The notes under the pieces: model-generated
Told to the model about the DNA's origin: nothing
The model's input: the letters and a program-made list of their open reading frames with translations, nothing else
Database searches by the model: none
Shown here: piece by piece, positions 1-7,159 of the stretch
How positions within the stretch are numbered: the first letter of the stretch is position 1
Layout: each line of letters opens with the position of its first letter
Made by a program: the position numbers and the translations under genes
Assembly (NCBI GenBank): GCA_964385635.1
Contig: CAYLPU010000113.1
Location: forward strand, 1 to 15,632
From: CAYLPU01 sp964385635
Lineage (GTDB): Bacteria > Chloroflexota > Anaerolineae > B4-G1
DNA: 15,632 bases
Direction: 5' to 3'

Positions 1-87
1 TTGGCCCTCATTGGGGGGCTCTTCCCGGCGCCGATCTTCGACTGGGTGGCCCACGAGTTGCCGTTGATCCTGGGAGGCGCCTGGTGA
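1..87 (+). CDS. C-terminal end of a proton-antiporter-like membrane subunit (partial)
   Basis: Only the last 28 codons and the TGA stop are in the window. The peptide is hydrophobic and Pro/Trp-containing (it ends LILGGAW), as at the C-terminus of NuoL/M/N or Mrp antiporter-like subunits. Its stop overlaps the GTG start of the next gene in a GTGA arrangement, which implies translational coupling inside one operon. Membership in the antiporter family is inferred mainly from this coupling and from the Mbh-like gene order that follows. The fragment alone is too short to prove it, and another small membrane subunit is possible. Confidence 0.5.
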   Translation: MALIGGLFPAPIFDWVAHELPLILGGAW

Positions 88-1664
88 CGGGTGACGTGTG
101 GGTGATGTTGCCGCTGGCCTGCCTGGCTGGCGGCGCGTTCGCCGTCTACCTGATGGCACGCCTGTTGACGGCTCGCAACGACCTACTGGCGTTGTTCACA
201 GCGCTGATCTTTGGGACAGCGCTGGCGGCGATGGTGCCCCTCTTTGCGCTCACGGGCAAAGAAACCGGGTTTTTCCCAAAAACCCGGTTTCTCCTGCCAG
301 CGTGGGGACACTTTGGAGAGGGAGGGGCCTTCCTGCGCGCCGACCCAGGCGCGTTGGTGGTGGCAGGCGTAGCGCTGGGCCTGGGGCTGCTGGTGACGCT
401 CTACTCTGGCCGTTACCTGGCGCTTGACCATCGCTACGAGACCTACTACCCGTTGCTACTGTTGCTGGTGACCGGCCTGGTGGGCATGGTGCTGGCGGCC
501 GACCTGTTTAACCTCTACATGTTCTGCGAACTGATGAGCGTTGCCGCCTACGTACTGGTCGCTTTTCGCCGCCGCACTGCCATGGCTATTGAGGCCGGCT
601 TCAAGTATCTGGTGATGGGCAGCGTGGGCACGGTCATCATCCTGCTGGGCATCTCGTTCGTCTACCGCGAGATGGGAACGCTGGCGCTGCCCCCCCTTTC
701 ATCCCCCCCAATGGGGGGGATGGGCGTGCCGGGACCGTGGATCCGCGCCGGGGTGGCCTGCTTCCTGGTGGGCCTGGGCATCAAGAGCGCCGTTGTCCCT
801 CTCCACACCTGGCTGCCCGACGCCCACGGGCGAGCGCCCAGCAGCATCAGCGCTATGCTTTCCGGCATCATCGTTCAGAGCGCCTTCTACGCGCTGCTCA
901 AGGTCAGCCTGGGGCTGGGCTTTCCGGCGCGCGACCTGGGGACGCTTCTGATTGTGCTCTCGCTGCTCAATATGACGTTGGGCAACGGGATGGCGCTGGT
1001 GCAGACCTACACCAAGCGGCTGCTGGCCTACTCGACAATTGCGCAGATGGGGTATATCATGTTGAGCATCGGGGTCGGGCTGCGCTACGACCTGCCGGGG
1101 GCCATCCAGGCCGGTTTCTTCCTGCTGCTGGCCCACGCCGTGATGAAGGGGCTGGCCTTCCTGTGCAAGGGGGTCTGTCATTTCTACTGCGACGCCACCC
1201 GGATTGCAGACCTGCGCGGAACGGCGCTGCGGATGCCGCTGGTGGCGGTGGCCTTCAGTCTCGCGCTGGCGGGACTGGCCGGCGTGCCGCCGCTGGCCGG
1301 CTTCACCGCCAAGTGGTTCATCCTGATGGGGGCACTGCGCTCGCGGGACGGACTCGGCTATGTGGGGCTGGCGATCCTTTTGCTGAACAGCCTGCTCGCG
1401 CTGGGTTACTATCTGCCGCTGATCGGCACACTGTTCACCCCCCCTTCCTCCCCCCCAATGGGGGGGAAAGAGGGGGGGAAAAAGGGAAGGGAGTCGCCAA
1501 CAGAGGGAGAGAGAGGGGGGCGGATTCGAGTTTCGCCCTGGATGGCGGCGCCCATCGTCGCGCTGGGGGCGTTGGTGCTGGCCATCGGCCTCTACCCGGG
1601 GCCCTGGCTGGACTGGACGGCAGACGCGGGCGTCTACTTGCTGACGGTGAACGCATCACGCTAA
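84..1664 (+). CDS. Proton-conducting antiporter-like subunit of a group 4 hydrogenase (MbhH/NuoN/MrpD family)
   Basis: A 526-residue polytopic membrane protein of the Proton_antipo_M family, which moves ions across the cytoplasmic membrane in complex I and membrane-bound hydrogenases. Family hallmarks are visible. Glu149 lies in a FCELMSV helix. Lys234 lies in GIKSAVVPLHTWLPDAHG, followed by an APSSISAML helix. Lys273 lies in the next helix and Lys410 in LAGFTAKWF. These correspond to the charged residues that line the proton path. The GTG start overlaps the preceding stop. Three repeat-derived insertions interrupt it in frame, at about residues 59-70, 203-213 and 452-479, the last in a probable loop near the C-terminus. 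The next hydrogenase gene would be expected right after the stop, but foreign DNA begins there. The exact name (MbhH, HyfB/F, MrpD) cannot be settled by eye. Confidence 0.92.
   Translation: MTGDVWVMLPLACLAGGAFAVYLMARLLTARNDLLALFTALIFGTALAAMVPLFALTGKETGFFPKTRFLLPAWGHFGEGGAFLRADPGALVVAGVALGLGLLVTLYSGRYLALDHRYETYYPLLLLLVTGLVGMVLAADLFNLYMFCELMSVAAYVLVAFRRRTAMAIEAGFKYLVMGSVGTVIILLGISFVYREMGTLALPPLSSPPMGGMGVPGPWIRAGVACFLVGLGIKSAVVPLHTWLPDAHGRAPSSISAMLSGIIVQSAFYALLKVSLGLGFPARDLGTLLIVLSLLNMTLGNGMALVQTYTKRLLAYSTIAQMGYIMLSIGVGLRYDLPGAIQAGFFLLLAHAVMKGLAFLCKGVCHFYCDATRIADLRGTALRMPLVAVAFSLALAGLAGVPPLAGFTAKWFILMGALRSRDGLGYVGLAILLLNSLLALGYYLPLIGTLFTPPSSPPMGGKEGGKKGRESPTEGERGGRIRVSPWMAAPIVALGALVLAIGLYPGPWLDWTADAGVYLLTVNASR
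260..292. repeat. 33-bp perfect palindrome inside the antiporter gene
   Basis: A 15-bp arm AGAAACCGGGTTTTT is followed by the loop CCC and the exact reverse complement of the arm. Its 33-bp length is a multiple of three and it reads through as KETGFFPKTRFL, which does not look like membrane-protein sequence. I associate this kind of element with scattered palindromic repeats in Chloroflexota and similar genomes, but that is memory and not a search. Confidence 0.75.
690..722. repeat. C7/G7 palindromic repeat, copy 1 (truncated on the right)
   Basis: Order: C7, TTTCAT, C7, AAT, G7, ATG. The inner arms CATCCCCCCC and GGGGGGGATG are perfect complements around AAT. It is translated in frame as PPLSSPPMGGM within the antiporter. 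The outer right arm seen in the other copies is missing. Confidence 0.8.
1438..1478. repeat. C7/G7 palindromic repeat, copy 2
   Basis: Order: C7, TTCCT, C7, AAT, G7, AAAGA, G7, a complete two-step palindrome of 41 bp. A further purine-rich stretch continues to about 1520. Together they add a hydrophilic, Gly/Lys/Arg-rich loop of about 28 residues to the antiporter, starting PPSSPPMGGKEGG. Confidence 0.8.
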
Positions 1665-2011
1665 TGTACCGATCTACCAACTCTCCCATCCGCAGCGGCG
1701 GGGGTTTTGCCTCCCGGCGCTGTTGTGCTATACTGTTGGTGGATGGAGCGAGGCTGAGACAATCATCTATCCGCAAGATTATGCTGCGGGCAGCCCAGGC
1801 GTATGCGGCCGCGATCATCGCCGTTCATAACCACCCGTCCGGCGACCCAACGCCTAGTGAGCAGGACAAACTCCTCACTCGTGATCTGGTAATTGCCGGG
1901 CGAACGATGGAGATTCGCGTCTTTGACCACCTGATCATCGGCGATGGGGGCTACTTTAGTTTTGCCGATGAGGGACTGATTGAAGAGTATGAGATGCGGG
2001 CCGTTCTTTGA
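1664..2011 (+). pseudogene. radC: RadC-family (JAMM/MPN) C-terminal fragment
   Basis: The open frame from the ATG at 1664 encodes 115 residues, of which about the last 80 match the C-terminus of RadC proteins. The JAMM metal motif is intact: H55-x-H57-x7-S65-x2-D68, in the sequence HNHPSGDPTPSEQD, followed by the typical DHLIIGDGGYFSF. RadC proteins are normally about 220 residues, so the N-terminal helix-hairpin region and half of the MPN domain are missing, and the first 30-odd residues resemble nothing. RadC is common in mobile elements and defence islands, though its biochemical role is not settled. The ATG at 1664 overlaps the antiporter stop (TAATG), so it may be the leftover start of the original next operon gene. 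I read this as a remnant at the left edge of the island. Confidence 0.7.
1707..1734 (+). promoter_or_regulatory. Possible sigma-70-type promoter inside the RadC remnant
   Basis: TTGCCT at 1707-1712, a 16-bp spacer and TATACT at 1729-1734, with TG one base before the -10 (extended -10). No good start codon and ribosome site follow closely in the RadC frame. It could instead drive the Fic gene 370 bp downstream. Confidence 0.4.
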
Positions 2012-2098
2012 ACCTGGCCGTGAGCCAGAGAATCGCGTAAGGAGTAAGGAGAACGTCGTAAACGCGCTACGTTCCACATCCAGGGAGGATACCAGCGC

Positions 2099-3289
2099 AT
2101 GAATCCAGAGCGTTTCCGCAACAGCACCGCCGGCCGCCTGGTCAGAGTTGGTCAGGGTGAGGCGGCATATTGGGCTTTTGTGCCCCACCCCTTGCCCCCG
2201 GATCTGCCTGCGGACTGGGAGTTCGCCCGCAGCCTCTCCAAAGCCGACCGCGCTCTCAGCGAACTGGCCGGTGTGGGACGCACTATGCCCAACCCACATT
2301 TACTGATTGGGCCTTTTGTGCGCCGGGAGGCCGTGCTCTCTTCGCGCATTGAAGGGACGCAAGCAGACATCACCGACTTGTACGCCTACGAAGCGGGTCA
2401 ATTGCTTCTGCCCGGCATGGAACCGGCACCGCCCGAATCCGACGTGCGGGAAGTGCTGAATTACGTGCGCGCCTTGGAGTATGGCCTGGAGCGGTTGAGC
2501 ACTTTGCCGGTCAGTCTGCGTTTGACACGCGAGCTGCACGAGTGGCTCATGGCCGGCATACGTGGTGAGCACGCCACACCGGGCGAGTTCCGCCGCAGCC
2601 AGAACTGGATTGGGCCGCCGAACTGCACGCTGAGTGAGGCACAATTTGTCCCGCCTCCTGTTCCCCAAATGCATGAAACCCTCGACGCTTTTGAGAAATA
2701 CCTGCACGGCGATGACGTTTATCCTCCGCTGGTACGCCTGGCCCTGGTTCATTGCCAGTTTGAGGCCATTCATCCCTTTGTAGACGGTAACGGGCGTATC
2801 GGGCGATTGCTCCTTTCGCTGTTGCTTGTAGAGTGGGAATTGCTGCCGCTGCCGCTGCTTTACTTGAGCGCGTACTTTCATCGCTACCGGCAGGATTACT
2901 ACGACCTGCTCCTGGCAGTCAGCGAGCGCGGCGAGTGGCGTGACTGGGTGCTGTTTTTCCTGCACGGCGTCACTGACCAGGCGCAGGACGCTATCGTGTG
3001 CGCCAAACGACTGCAAGATTTGCAGACCGCGTGGCGCGAGCGGTTGATGCAGGCCCGCACCTCGGCCTTGCTCGTGCGCTTGGCGGATAGCCTTTTTGCA
3101 TCGCCGATCATCACCATACCGGAGGCGAAACGCTTACTGAACGTCACCTATCCCAGCGCTCAACGTAGCGTAGAAAAGTTGGTCAGAGCCGGAGTCTTGC
3201 GGCCCGTGGACGACGCTTCCTACGGCAAGACCTATCTGGCCGCAGAAATCCTGGACATCATCGCCGGCCAGGAGAATCAATCTTTGTAG
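2099..3289 (+). CDS. Fic-domain protein AMPylase (class II) with winged-helix C-terminus
   Basis: A 396-residue Fic protein, probably transferring AMP from ATP to Ser, Thr or Tyr of a target protein. The catalytic motif HPFVDGNGRIGR is at residues 225-236, with H225 as the base and the anion-binding GNGR intact. The motif SSRIEG at residues 81-86 fits (S/T)xxxE(G/N), so E85 should be the inhibitory glutamate placed N-terminal to the Fic core, which defines class II. Residues about 330-395 look like a winged helix-turn-helix (LNVTYPSAQRSVEKLVRAGVL). AGGGAGG at 2082-2088 supports the ATG start. It stands alone, without an obvious antitoxin gene, as expected when the inhibitor is built in. It looks complete. 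Targets are unknown; it may be a stress regulator or a defence gene. Confidence 0.92.
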   Translation: MNPERFRNSTAGRLVRVGQGEAAYWAFVPHPLPPDLPADWEFARSLSKADRALSELAGVGRTMPNPHLLIGPFVRREAVLSSRIEGTQADITDLYAYEAGQLLLPGMEPAPPESDVREVLNYVRALEYGLERLSTLPVSLRLTRELHEWLMAGIRGEHATPGEFRRSQNWIGPPNCTLSEAQFVPPPVPQMHETLDAFEKYLHGDDVYPPLVRLALVHCQFEAIHPFVDGNGRIGRLLLSLLLVEWELLPLPLLYLSAYFHRYRQDYYDLLLAVSERGEWRDWVLFFLHGVTDQAQDAIVCAKRLQDLQTAWRERLMQARTSALLVRLADSLFASPIITIPEAKRLLNVTYPSAQRSVEKLVRAGVLRPVDDASYGKTYLAAEILDIIAGQENQSL

Positions 3290-3291
3290 GT

Positions 3292-3346
3292 AGAATTATA
3301 CTTTTTGCCCCAAAAGTATAATTCTCCCCGGCAGAATTATACTTTT
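3292..3346. repeat. Three exact copies of a 14-bp AT-rich repeat after fic
   Basis: AGAATTATACTTTT occurs at 3292-3305, inverted at 3312-3325 and direct again at 3333-3346, all identical. Copies one and two form a perfect 14-bp hairpin with loop TGCCCC. Each contains TATAAT on one strand. This could be an operator array, a bidirectional terminator for fic, or the scar of a small element. It is far AT-richer than its surroundings. Confidence 0.85.
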
Positions 3347-3375
3347 GTACACATCACGCCGAAAGGGAGTGCTGA

Positions 3376-3621
3376 ATGCGCGACAACCTGACCGAATACC
3401 AGCGCCAACACATTATCGAAATGCTGGAGCGAGGCCGAGAGCTGCCCCATGCTGCACTGGGTGGGCAAAGGAGCAAAGCCCCACGGCTGAGATCCAGCCC
3501 CGAAAGGGATTTCGCTCTTTTTGACACGGAGGTTCAGTGCTGCGCTCTTCGCCCACCGGTGCCGGTCGTGGTGGAGAAAAAGGGCGGCGTTCGTTTGTGC
3601 GAGGGCGGCAGTCGGGTATAA
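3376..3621 (+). pseudogene. Probable N-terminal scrap of a Mod-type adenine methyltransferase
   Basis: The frame opens with MRDNLTEYQRQHIIEMLERG, preceded by the purine-rich AAAGGGAG. The first 25 residues resemble the N-terminal signature of a family of adenine-specific Mod methyltransferases, which I recall as LTEYQRQHIIxxLExGExLP. After about residue 25 the similarity stops, and the remainder (up to the stop at 3619-3621) is Arg/Pro/Cys-rich and looks like out-of-context DNA. No DPPY or FxGxG motif is present. I infer that the 5' end of a methyltransferase gene was left behind when the rest was deleted or replaced. The assignment rests on memory of the family and is tentative. The rest of 3290-3778 contains no other gene. 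Confidence 0.4.
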
Positions 3622-3622
3622 T
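3595..3622 (+). promoter_or_regulatory. Likely promoter of the CBASS operon
   Basis: TTGTGC at 3595-3600, a 16-bp spacer and a perfect TATAAT at 3617-3622. It lies about 155 bp before the CD-NTase start, leaving a leader in which I see no strong hairpin. The -35 matches consensus at only three positions. Confidence 0.5.
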
Positions 3623-3778
3623 TGGGGCGGGCCGCCATCCACGGCAGCGAGGGCGTGCGCACTGGCGCACTGAAGACGACGTTGATTGCGGCGTAGTCTC
3701 TTTGTACATTAGAAGCGACCTCAGCAAAGTCGAGGCCGCCCCCAGTTAGAGAGCATCAGATCAGATAAGGAGATAGCA

Positions 3779-4651
3779 ATGGCAATAACAGTAGAGGGAG
3801 GATTTCGAGAATTTCTCGGTAGACTGACACCCCTTGCCGGCGAGTCGGAAGCTGCGAAGAAGCATCGAAAGAGCATCAAAGAGTGCTTGGACAGCAATTT
3901 CGGACTGTCCAGATTCTTTCGCAGTGGTTCGTTTGGAAACGGTACCAGTATCCGTGGATACAGCGATGTGGACTGTTTCGCAAGTGTCCACCCCAAGAGC
4001 ATACCGGATAGTTCAACCTGGTTTCTAACCAAAGTGAAGAATGCTCTCGACAAACGATTCCCGGACACGGGTGTGGTCGTGAGAACTCCAGCCGTTGTCG
4101 TGCCCTTTGGGAAGGATGATCGTGAGACCACTGAAGTTGTCCCAGCCAAGTATGTTGGAAAGACGGATGACGATCATTCAATTTACAAAATCGCCAACGG
4201 TGCAGGCAGCTGGATGAGATCTAGTCCAGAAGCTCATAGCGTGTATGTTAAGGCCATAGATTCCGAGCTTGGTGGCAAAGTAAGGCCACTCATCCGTTTT
4301 CTGAAGGCGTGGAAGTACTTCCGAAATGTTGAAATCTCATCTTTCTATCTTGAGCTACGGTGTGCCAAGTACGCTTCTGGTGAAAGCGCGATCATTTATT
4401 CTATATACGTGCGTAGGGTTTTGAAGCTCCTATGGGACAATCAGCTTGCGGCTATGCAGGACCCGAAGGGTGTATCAGGTTACGTTTGTGCGTGCTCCAC
4501 TGATGCAAAGAAGAAAGCCGCTCTTTCAAAACTCGAGACCGCACTCTATCACGCAAATAAAGCGCGAGAGGCTGAAACAAACGAGAAAATCAAAGAAGCA
4601 TTTCGACAATGGAACATCGTTTTCAACGGGCAATTTCCAGCCTATGGGTAA
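3779..4651 (+). CDS. CD-NTase (cyclic oligonucleotide synthase) of a CBASS operon
   Basis: A 290-residue nucleotidyltransferase of the CD-NTase/SMODS type, which makes a cyclic di- or oligonucleotide alarm signal on phage infection. The active site is visible: G50-S51 in GSFGNGT, the metal-binding pair D63-V-D65 in GYSDVD, and a probable third carboxylate E119 in TEVVPAKY. Length and layout fit a complete enzyme. AAGGAG just upstream supports the ATG. The next gene encodes an S-4TM membrane effector and overlaps this one by eight bases, the classic two-gene type I CBASS layout. No Cap2/Cap3 or HORMA/TRIP13 accessory genes follow. GC content and codon use are clearly lower than in the hydrogenase genes, which fits transfer. 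The product nucleotide and clade cannot be read by eye. Confidence 0.88.
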   Translation: MAITVEGGFREFLGRLTPLAGESEAAKKHRKSIKECLDSNFGLSRFFRSGSFGNGTSIRGYSDVDCFASVHPKSIPDSSTWFLTKVKNALDKRFPDTGVVVRTPAVVVPFGKDDRETTEVVPAKYVGKTDDDHSIYKIANGAGSWMRSSPEAHSVYVKAIDSELGGKVRPLIRFLKAWKYFRNVEISSFYLELRCAKYASGESAIIYSIYVRRVLKLLWDNQLAAMQDPKGVSGYVCACSTDAKKKAALSKLETALYHANKAREAETNEKIKEAFRQWNIVFNGQFPAYG

Positions 4652-5606
4652 CAACTCTGACCAAGCTCCCCAACATGGCTCTATAATCGTTGAGCGGCAG
4701 AATGAGCCCGCTGCGATTGAGCAATTGGCTGCACAGCGCCAACTCTACCGCGAGGCGAAAAGATTCGACGCCCTTCGATTCTGGGTGTCTCTAGCATTAG
4801 CCTTAGCTAGTTTTGCACTACCCCATATTGGGCCCTCTGGTACTCCCTGGCTACGCGCTTCCACTGGGCTCTGGCTGATCTTTGACCTCATTGTACTTCG
4901 CGAGTTAGCAAGAAACCTTCACTCACGCGCTGCGCTGATCCAAGAAGGGTTTGACACCACGGTTCTTGTGCTTCCTTGGAATAAAGTTGCGGCAGGGGAA
5001 AAACCTATCTACGAGTACATCGTCAGCGCGGCGCGACGCTTTTTCGCTCAAAAAGGTGACAAAGAGCAGTTAAAGAATTGGTATCCTGATGTTAGTCGTT
5101 TGCCCTTACCATTAGCGCGGTTGGTTTGCCAGCGGACGAACATTGTGTGGGATGGACAACTCAGACAACGATACAGCACGATTATCTTGGTCTTTACATT
5201 GGGACTAGTGGTAGCAACGCTTGTACATGCTTTGCTAACTGGCTTTACTATTCTCGATTATCTACTGACTTTCTTGCCTGCGATGCCAGCGGTGATTTTG
5301 GGAGCAGAAGTGGTAAAAGGACAGCGAGCGGCTGTGGCGCGGCTAGATGAGCTTCAAGAATTAGTACATAGTTTCTGGAAAGAGGCGCTTTCTGGGCAAC
5401 TCACCGATGAAGACTGTGTGACACAAGGCCGGGCGTTGCAAGATCACATCTTGATTAGTAGAAAGCACAATCCATTGGTGTCGGAGACCATCTATCAATA
5501 TTTGCGCAATCCTTATGAAGCTGATAGTTGGGAGTCCGCCGAACGCCTGATTCAAGAAGCACTGGAGGCAACGGAACAAGGGGCTGAAGAACTACAGACC
5601 AGCTAA
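4644..5606 (+). CDS. S-4TM family pore-forming CBASS effector
   Basis: A 320-residue protein with four predicted membrane segments at about 46-63, 68-86, 178-198 and 202-222, in two pairs separated by a cytosolic region. The N-terminal IVERQNEPAAIEQLAAQRQLY, the middle EGFDTTVLVLPWNK, and CQRTNIVWDGQLRQRY before the third segment match what I know of the S-4TM family. These effectors are thought to respond to the cyclic nucleotide made by the adjacent CD-NTase and to breach the inner membrane, killing the infected cell. The chosen ATG overlaps the end of the CD-NTase gene by eight bases; the frame is open further upstream but that part is only a shadow of the CD-NTase. The ribosome site is weak, consistent with coupling. 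The protein looks intact. Confidence 0.85.
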   Translation: MGNNSDQAPQHGSIIVERQNEPAAIEQLAAQRQLYREAKRFDALRFWVSLALALASFALPHIGPSGTPWLRASTGLWLIFDLIVLRELARNLHSRAALIQEGFDTTVLVLPWNKVAAGEKPIYEYIVSAARRFFAQKGDKEQLKNWYPDVSRLPLPLARLVCQRTNIVWDGQLRQRYSTIILVFTLGLVVATLVHALLTGFTILDYLLTFLPAMPAVILGAEVVKGQRAAVARLDELQELVHSFWKEALSGQLTDEDCVTQGRALQDHILISRKHNPLVSETIYQYLRNPYEADSWESAERLIQEALEATEQGAEELQTS

Positions 5607-5673
5607 CTCAATCGCACCAGAGGCAACGGCACTTTGTCCCAAATTCAACCCGGAAATCTAAAGGAGAACCCGT

Positions 5674-6795
5674 ATGGCAGACCTATTCGAGCCCGACGTG
5701 GAACTGCGCTGGCGAGGCAAGGAGACGAAAGTAAAGACGGCCAGCCTGCCCTTCTAGACGGTGGAGCGCATTGACCTGTGGGAAGGTAGGTCGGAATGTC
5801 ATTCCGACCTACAGGGTTGGACCAACCGGCTCATCTGGGGCGACAACAAGAACGTGATGGCCTCGCTGCTGGACGAGTTCGAGGGGCAGATTGACCTGAT
5901 CTACATTGACCCGCCCTTCGCCACCGGCGCGAACTTTAAGGCCAGAGTGGAGGTGGGGGAGACGGGCGATAAGGCGGAGAAGGCCGAGTCCATCATTGAG
6001 CAGAAGGCGTACAACGACACCTGGGGCCGGGGCAAGGCCTCCTACTTGCAGATGATGTACGAGCGCCTGGCGTTGATGTACCGGCTGTTGAGCGATACCG
6101 GTTCGATCTATGTGCACCTGGACTACCGTATGGATAGTTACATCCGGTTGGTTATGGACGATGTCTTCGGTGGCGAGAATTTCAGAAACGAAATAATCTG
6201 GTGCTATCGAGGCGGTGGGACACCAGAATCCGATTTTGCCCAGAAGCACGACACGATTCTGAGATATTGCAGGGGGGAAAAGGTTACATTCAATGTAGAT
6301 GCTGTCAGAATACCCTATTCAGATGATGTACTGCGAAGTTCGACCAGTAGATATGACAAGTCTTACCGTGGTGAAAAAGTGTATTCTAGCTACAAACCAC
6401 ATGAGATTGGCAAACACCCCGAAGACTGGTGGCCTATCCAGCCAATCATGCCATCCGACAAAAAAGAGAGACTCAGCTTTCCTACCCAGAAACCAGAAGC
6501 TCTCTTGGAACGCATCATCAAAGCCTCCTCCAACCCCGGCGACCTGGTAGCCGACTTTTTCTGCGGCAGTGGCACCACGCTGGCGGTGGCGGAGAAACTC
6601 GGCCGGCGCTGGATCGGCTCGGACCTGGGCAAATTCGCCATCCACACCACGCGCAAGCGGCTGCGGAAGGATCGGGGGCTGGAGTTGGAGTTTGCGCTAG
6701 AGACCTCCGAGGAGACATCGGAGATCTGGGTGGTCAAGGTGGTGGACATCTTTGGCAACGACACCAACAAGCTGGTGGAGGTAGGGAGCAAATGA
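5674..6795 (+). pseudogene. Mod-type N6-adenine DNA methyltransferase, broken by an amber stop and a probable internal deletion
   Basis: AAAGGAGA and the ATG at 5674 open a frame (MADLFEPDVELRWRGKE) that is stopped by TAG at 5755-5757 exactly where the family has Gln (LPFQTVE; here LPF-stop-TVE). The frame then continues unbroken to 6795, and a GTG at 5761 could restart it. Beta-class motifs follow: DPPF in YIDPPFATG (5908) and FCGSGT (6559), with a target-recognition region between. The C-terminus VVKVVDIFGNDTNK is the usual family end, but it follows the FCGSGT domain far too closely. Where full-length relatives have some 200 or more further residues, this one jumps from HTTRKRL to RKDRGLELEF near 6650-6672. 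A 27-bp palindrome is also inserted in frame. Its partner is the Res remnant at 10965. Probably inactive. The missing segment is inferred from family memory. Confidence 0.8.
5786..5812. repeat. 27-bp perfect palindrome inside the mod gene
   Basis: GTAGGTCGGAATG, a single T, then its exact reverse complement CATTCCGACCTAC. The length is nine codons, so it adds nine residues (about GRSECHSDL) before the conserved QGWTNRLIWGDNK without shifting the frame. It looks like an inserted miniature repeat and differs from the families in the hydrogenase genes. Confidence 0.8.
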
Positions 6796-7001
6796 AACGA
6801 TATCGCAAGGGCAAATCCGGATCTATTGAAAACAAGGAAGTTGATGCTTTCTTGAGAGAAATCGTCGAGGTTTGTAAAGAACACGGCTTTTCTTTGAGCC
6901 ACGAAGACACTCACGGTGCTTTCGTCGTAGAGAAATATGAGGAAGAAAACATACAGTGGCTCATGGATGCTATGATTGGTGAAAGCATGGATGCTGCCTG
7001 A
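6792..7001 (+). CDS. Small 69-residue protein of unknown function
   Basis: A short frame coupled to the end of mod by an ATGA overlap; GGGAG upstream (within the mod end) serves as ribosome site. The product is acidic at its C-terminus, has no membrane segment, and contains HEDTHGAFVVEKYEEENIQWLMDA. That pattern (SHED..GAF.....N..WL..A) recalls small proteins seen in phages and mobile elements, whose function I do not know. Base composition is lower in GC than mod, so it may belong to the following methylase/nuclease module. It could be a regulator or an anti-restriction-like accessory, but nothing in the sequence decides this. Confidence 0.65.
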   Translation: MKRYRKGKSGSIENKEVDAFLREIVEVCKEHGFSLSHEDTHGAFVVEKYEEENIQWLMDAMIGESMDAA

Positions 7002-7069
7002 CGCCTCGTCACGTCTGGCCGTGCTGATGAGAGTATGGGATGCCTGAGCAGACAAGCGGAGACGAACGA

Positions 7070-7098
7070 TTGTTCTAAATACAAGTTCGATGTATAAT
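7070..7098 (+). promoter_or_regulatory. Likely promoter of the methylase/nuclease pair
   Basis: TTGTTC at 7070-7075, a 17-bp spacer and TATAAT at 7093-7098, 61 bp before the methylase ATG, in a locally AT-rich gap after the small gene. It suggests that this pair is transcribed as its own unit. Confidence 0.55.
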
Positions 7099-7159
7099 AA
7101 ATTCAGAATGGTTGTCATTGTCGGATTTGTCAAAACGCATTATTCGGGCAGGTGGTAAA

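Noticed and set aside
1..20. CATTGGGGGG near the left edge as a fifth C7/G7 repeat
   Set aside because: Only six G and no matching C run or second arm; chance in GC-rich DNA.
737..1663. Long open frame overlapping the antiporter and joined to the RadC part
   Set aside because: It is a high-GC shadow of the antiporter gene with no family features; only the part after 1664 resembles RadC.
3292..3346. CRISPR array
   Set aside because: Three copies with alternating orientation and 6-7 bp gaps; no spacer-like units.
4446..4643. Upstream extension of the S-4TM gene
   Set aside because: It lies wholly inside the CD-NTase gene in another frame; S-4TM family similarity begins only after the ATG at 4644.
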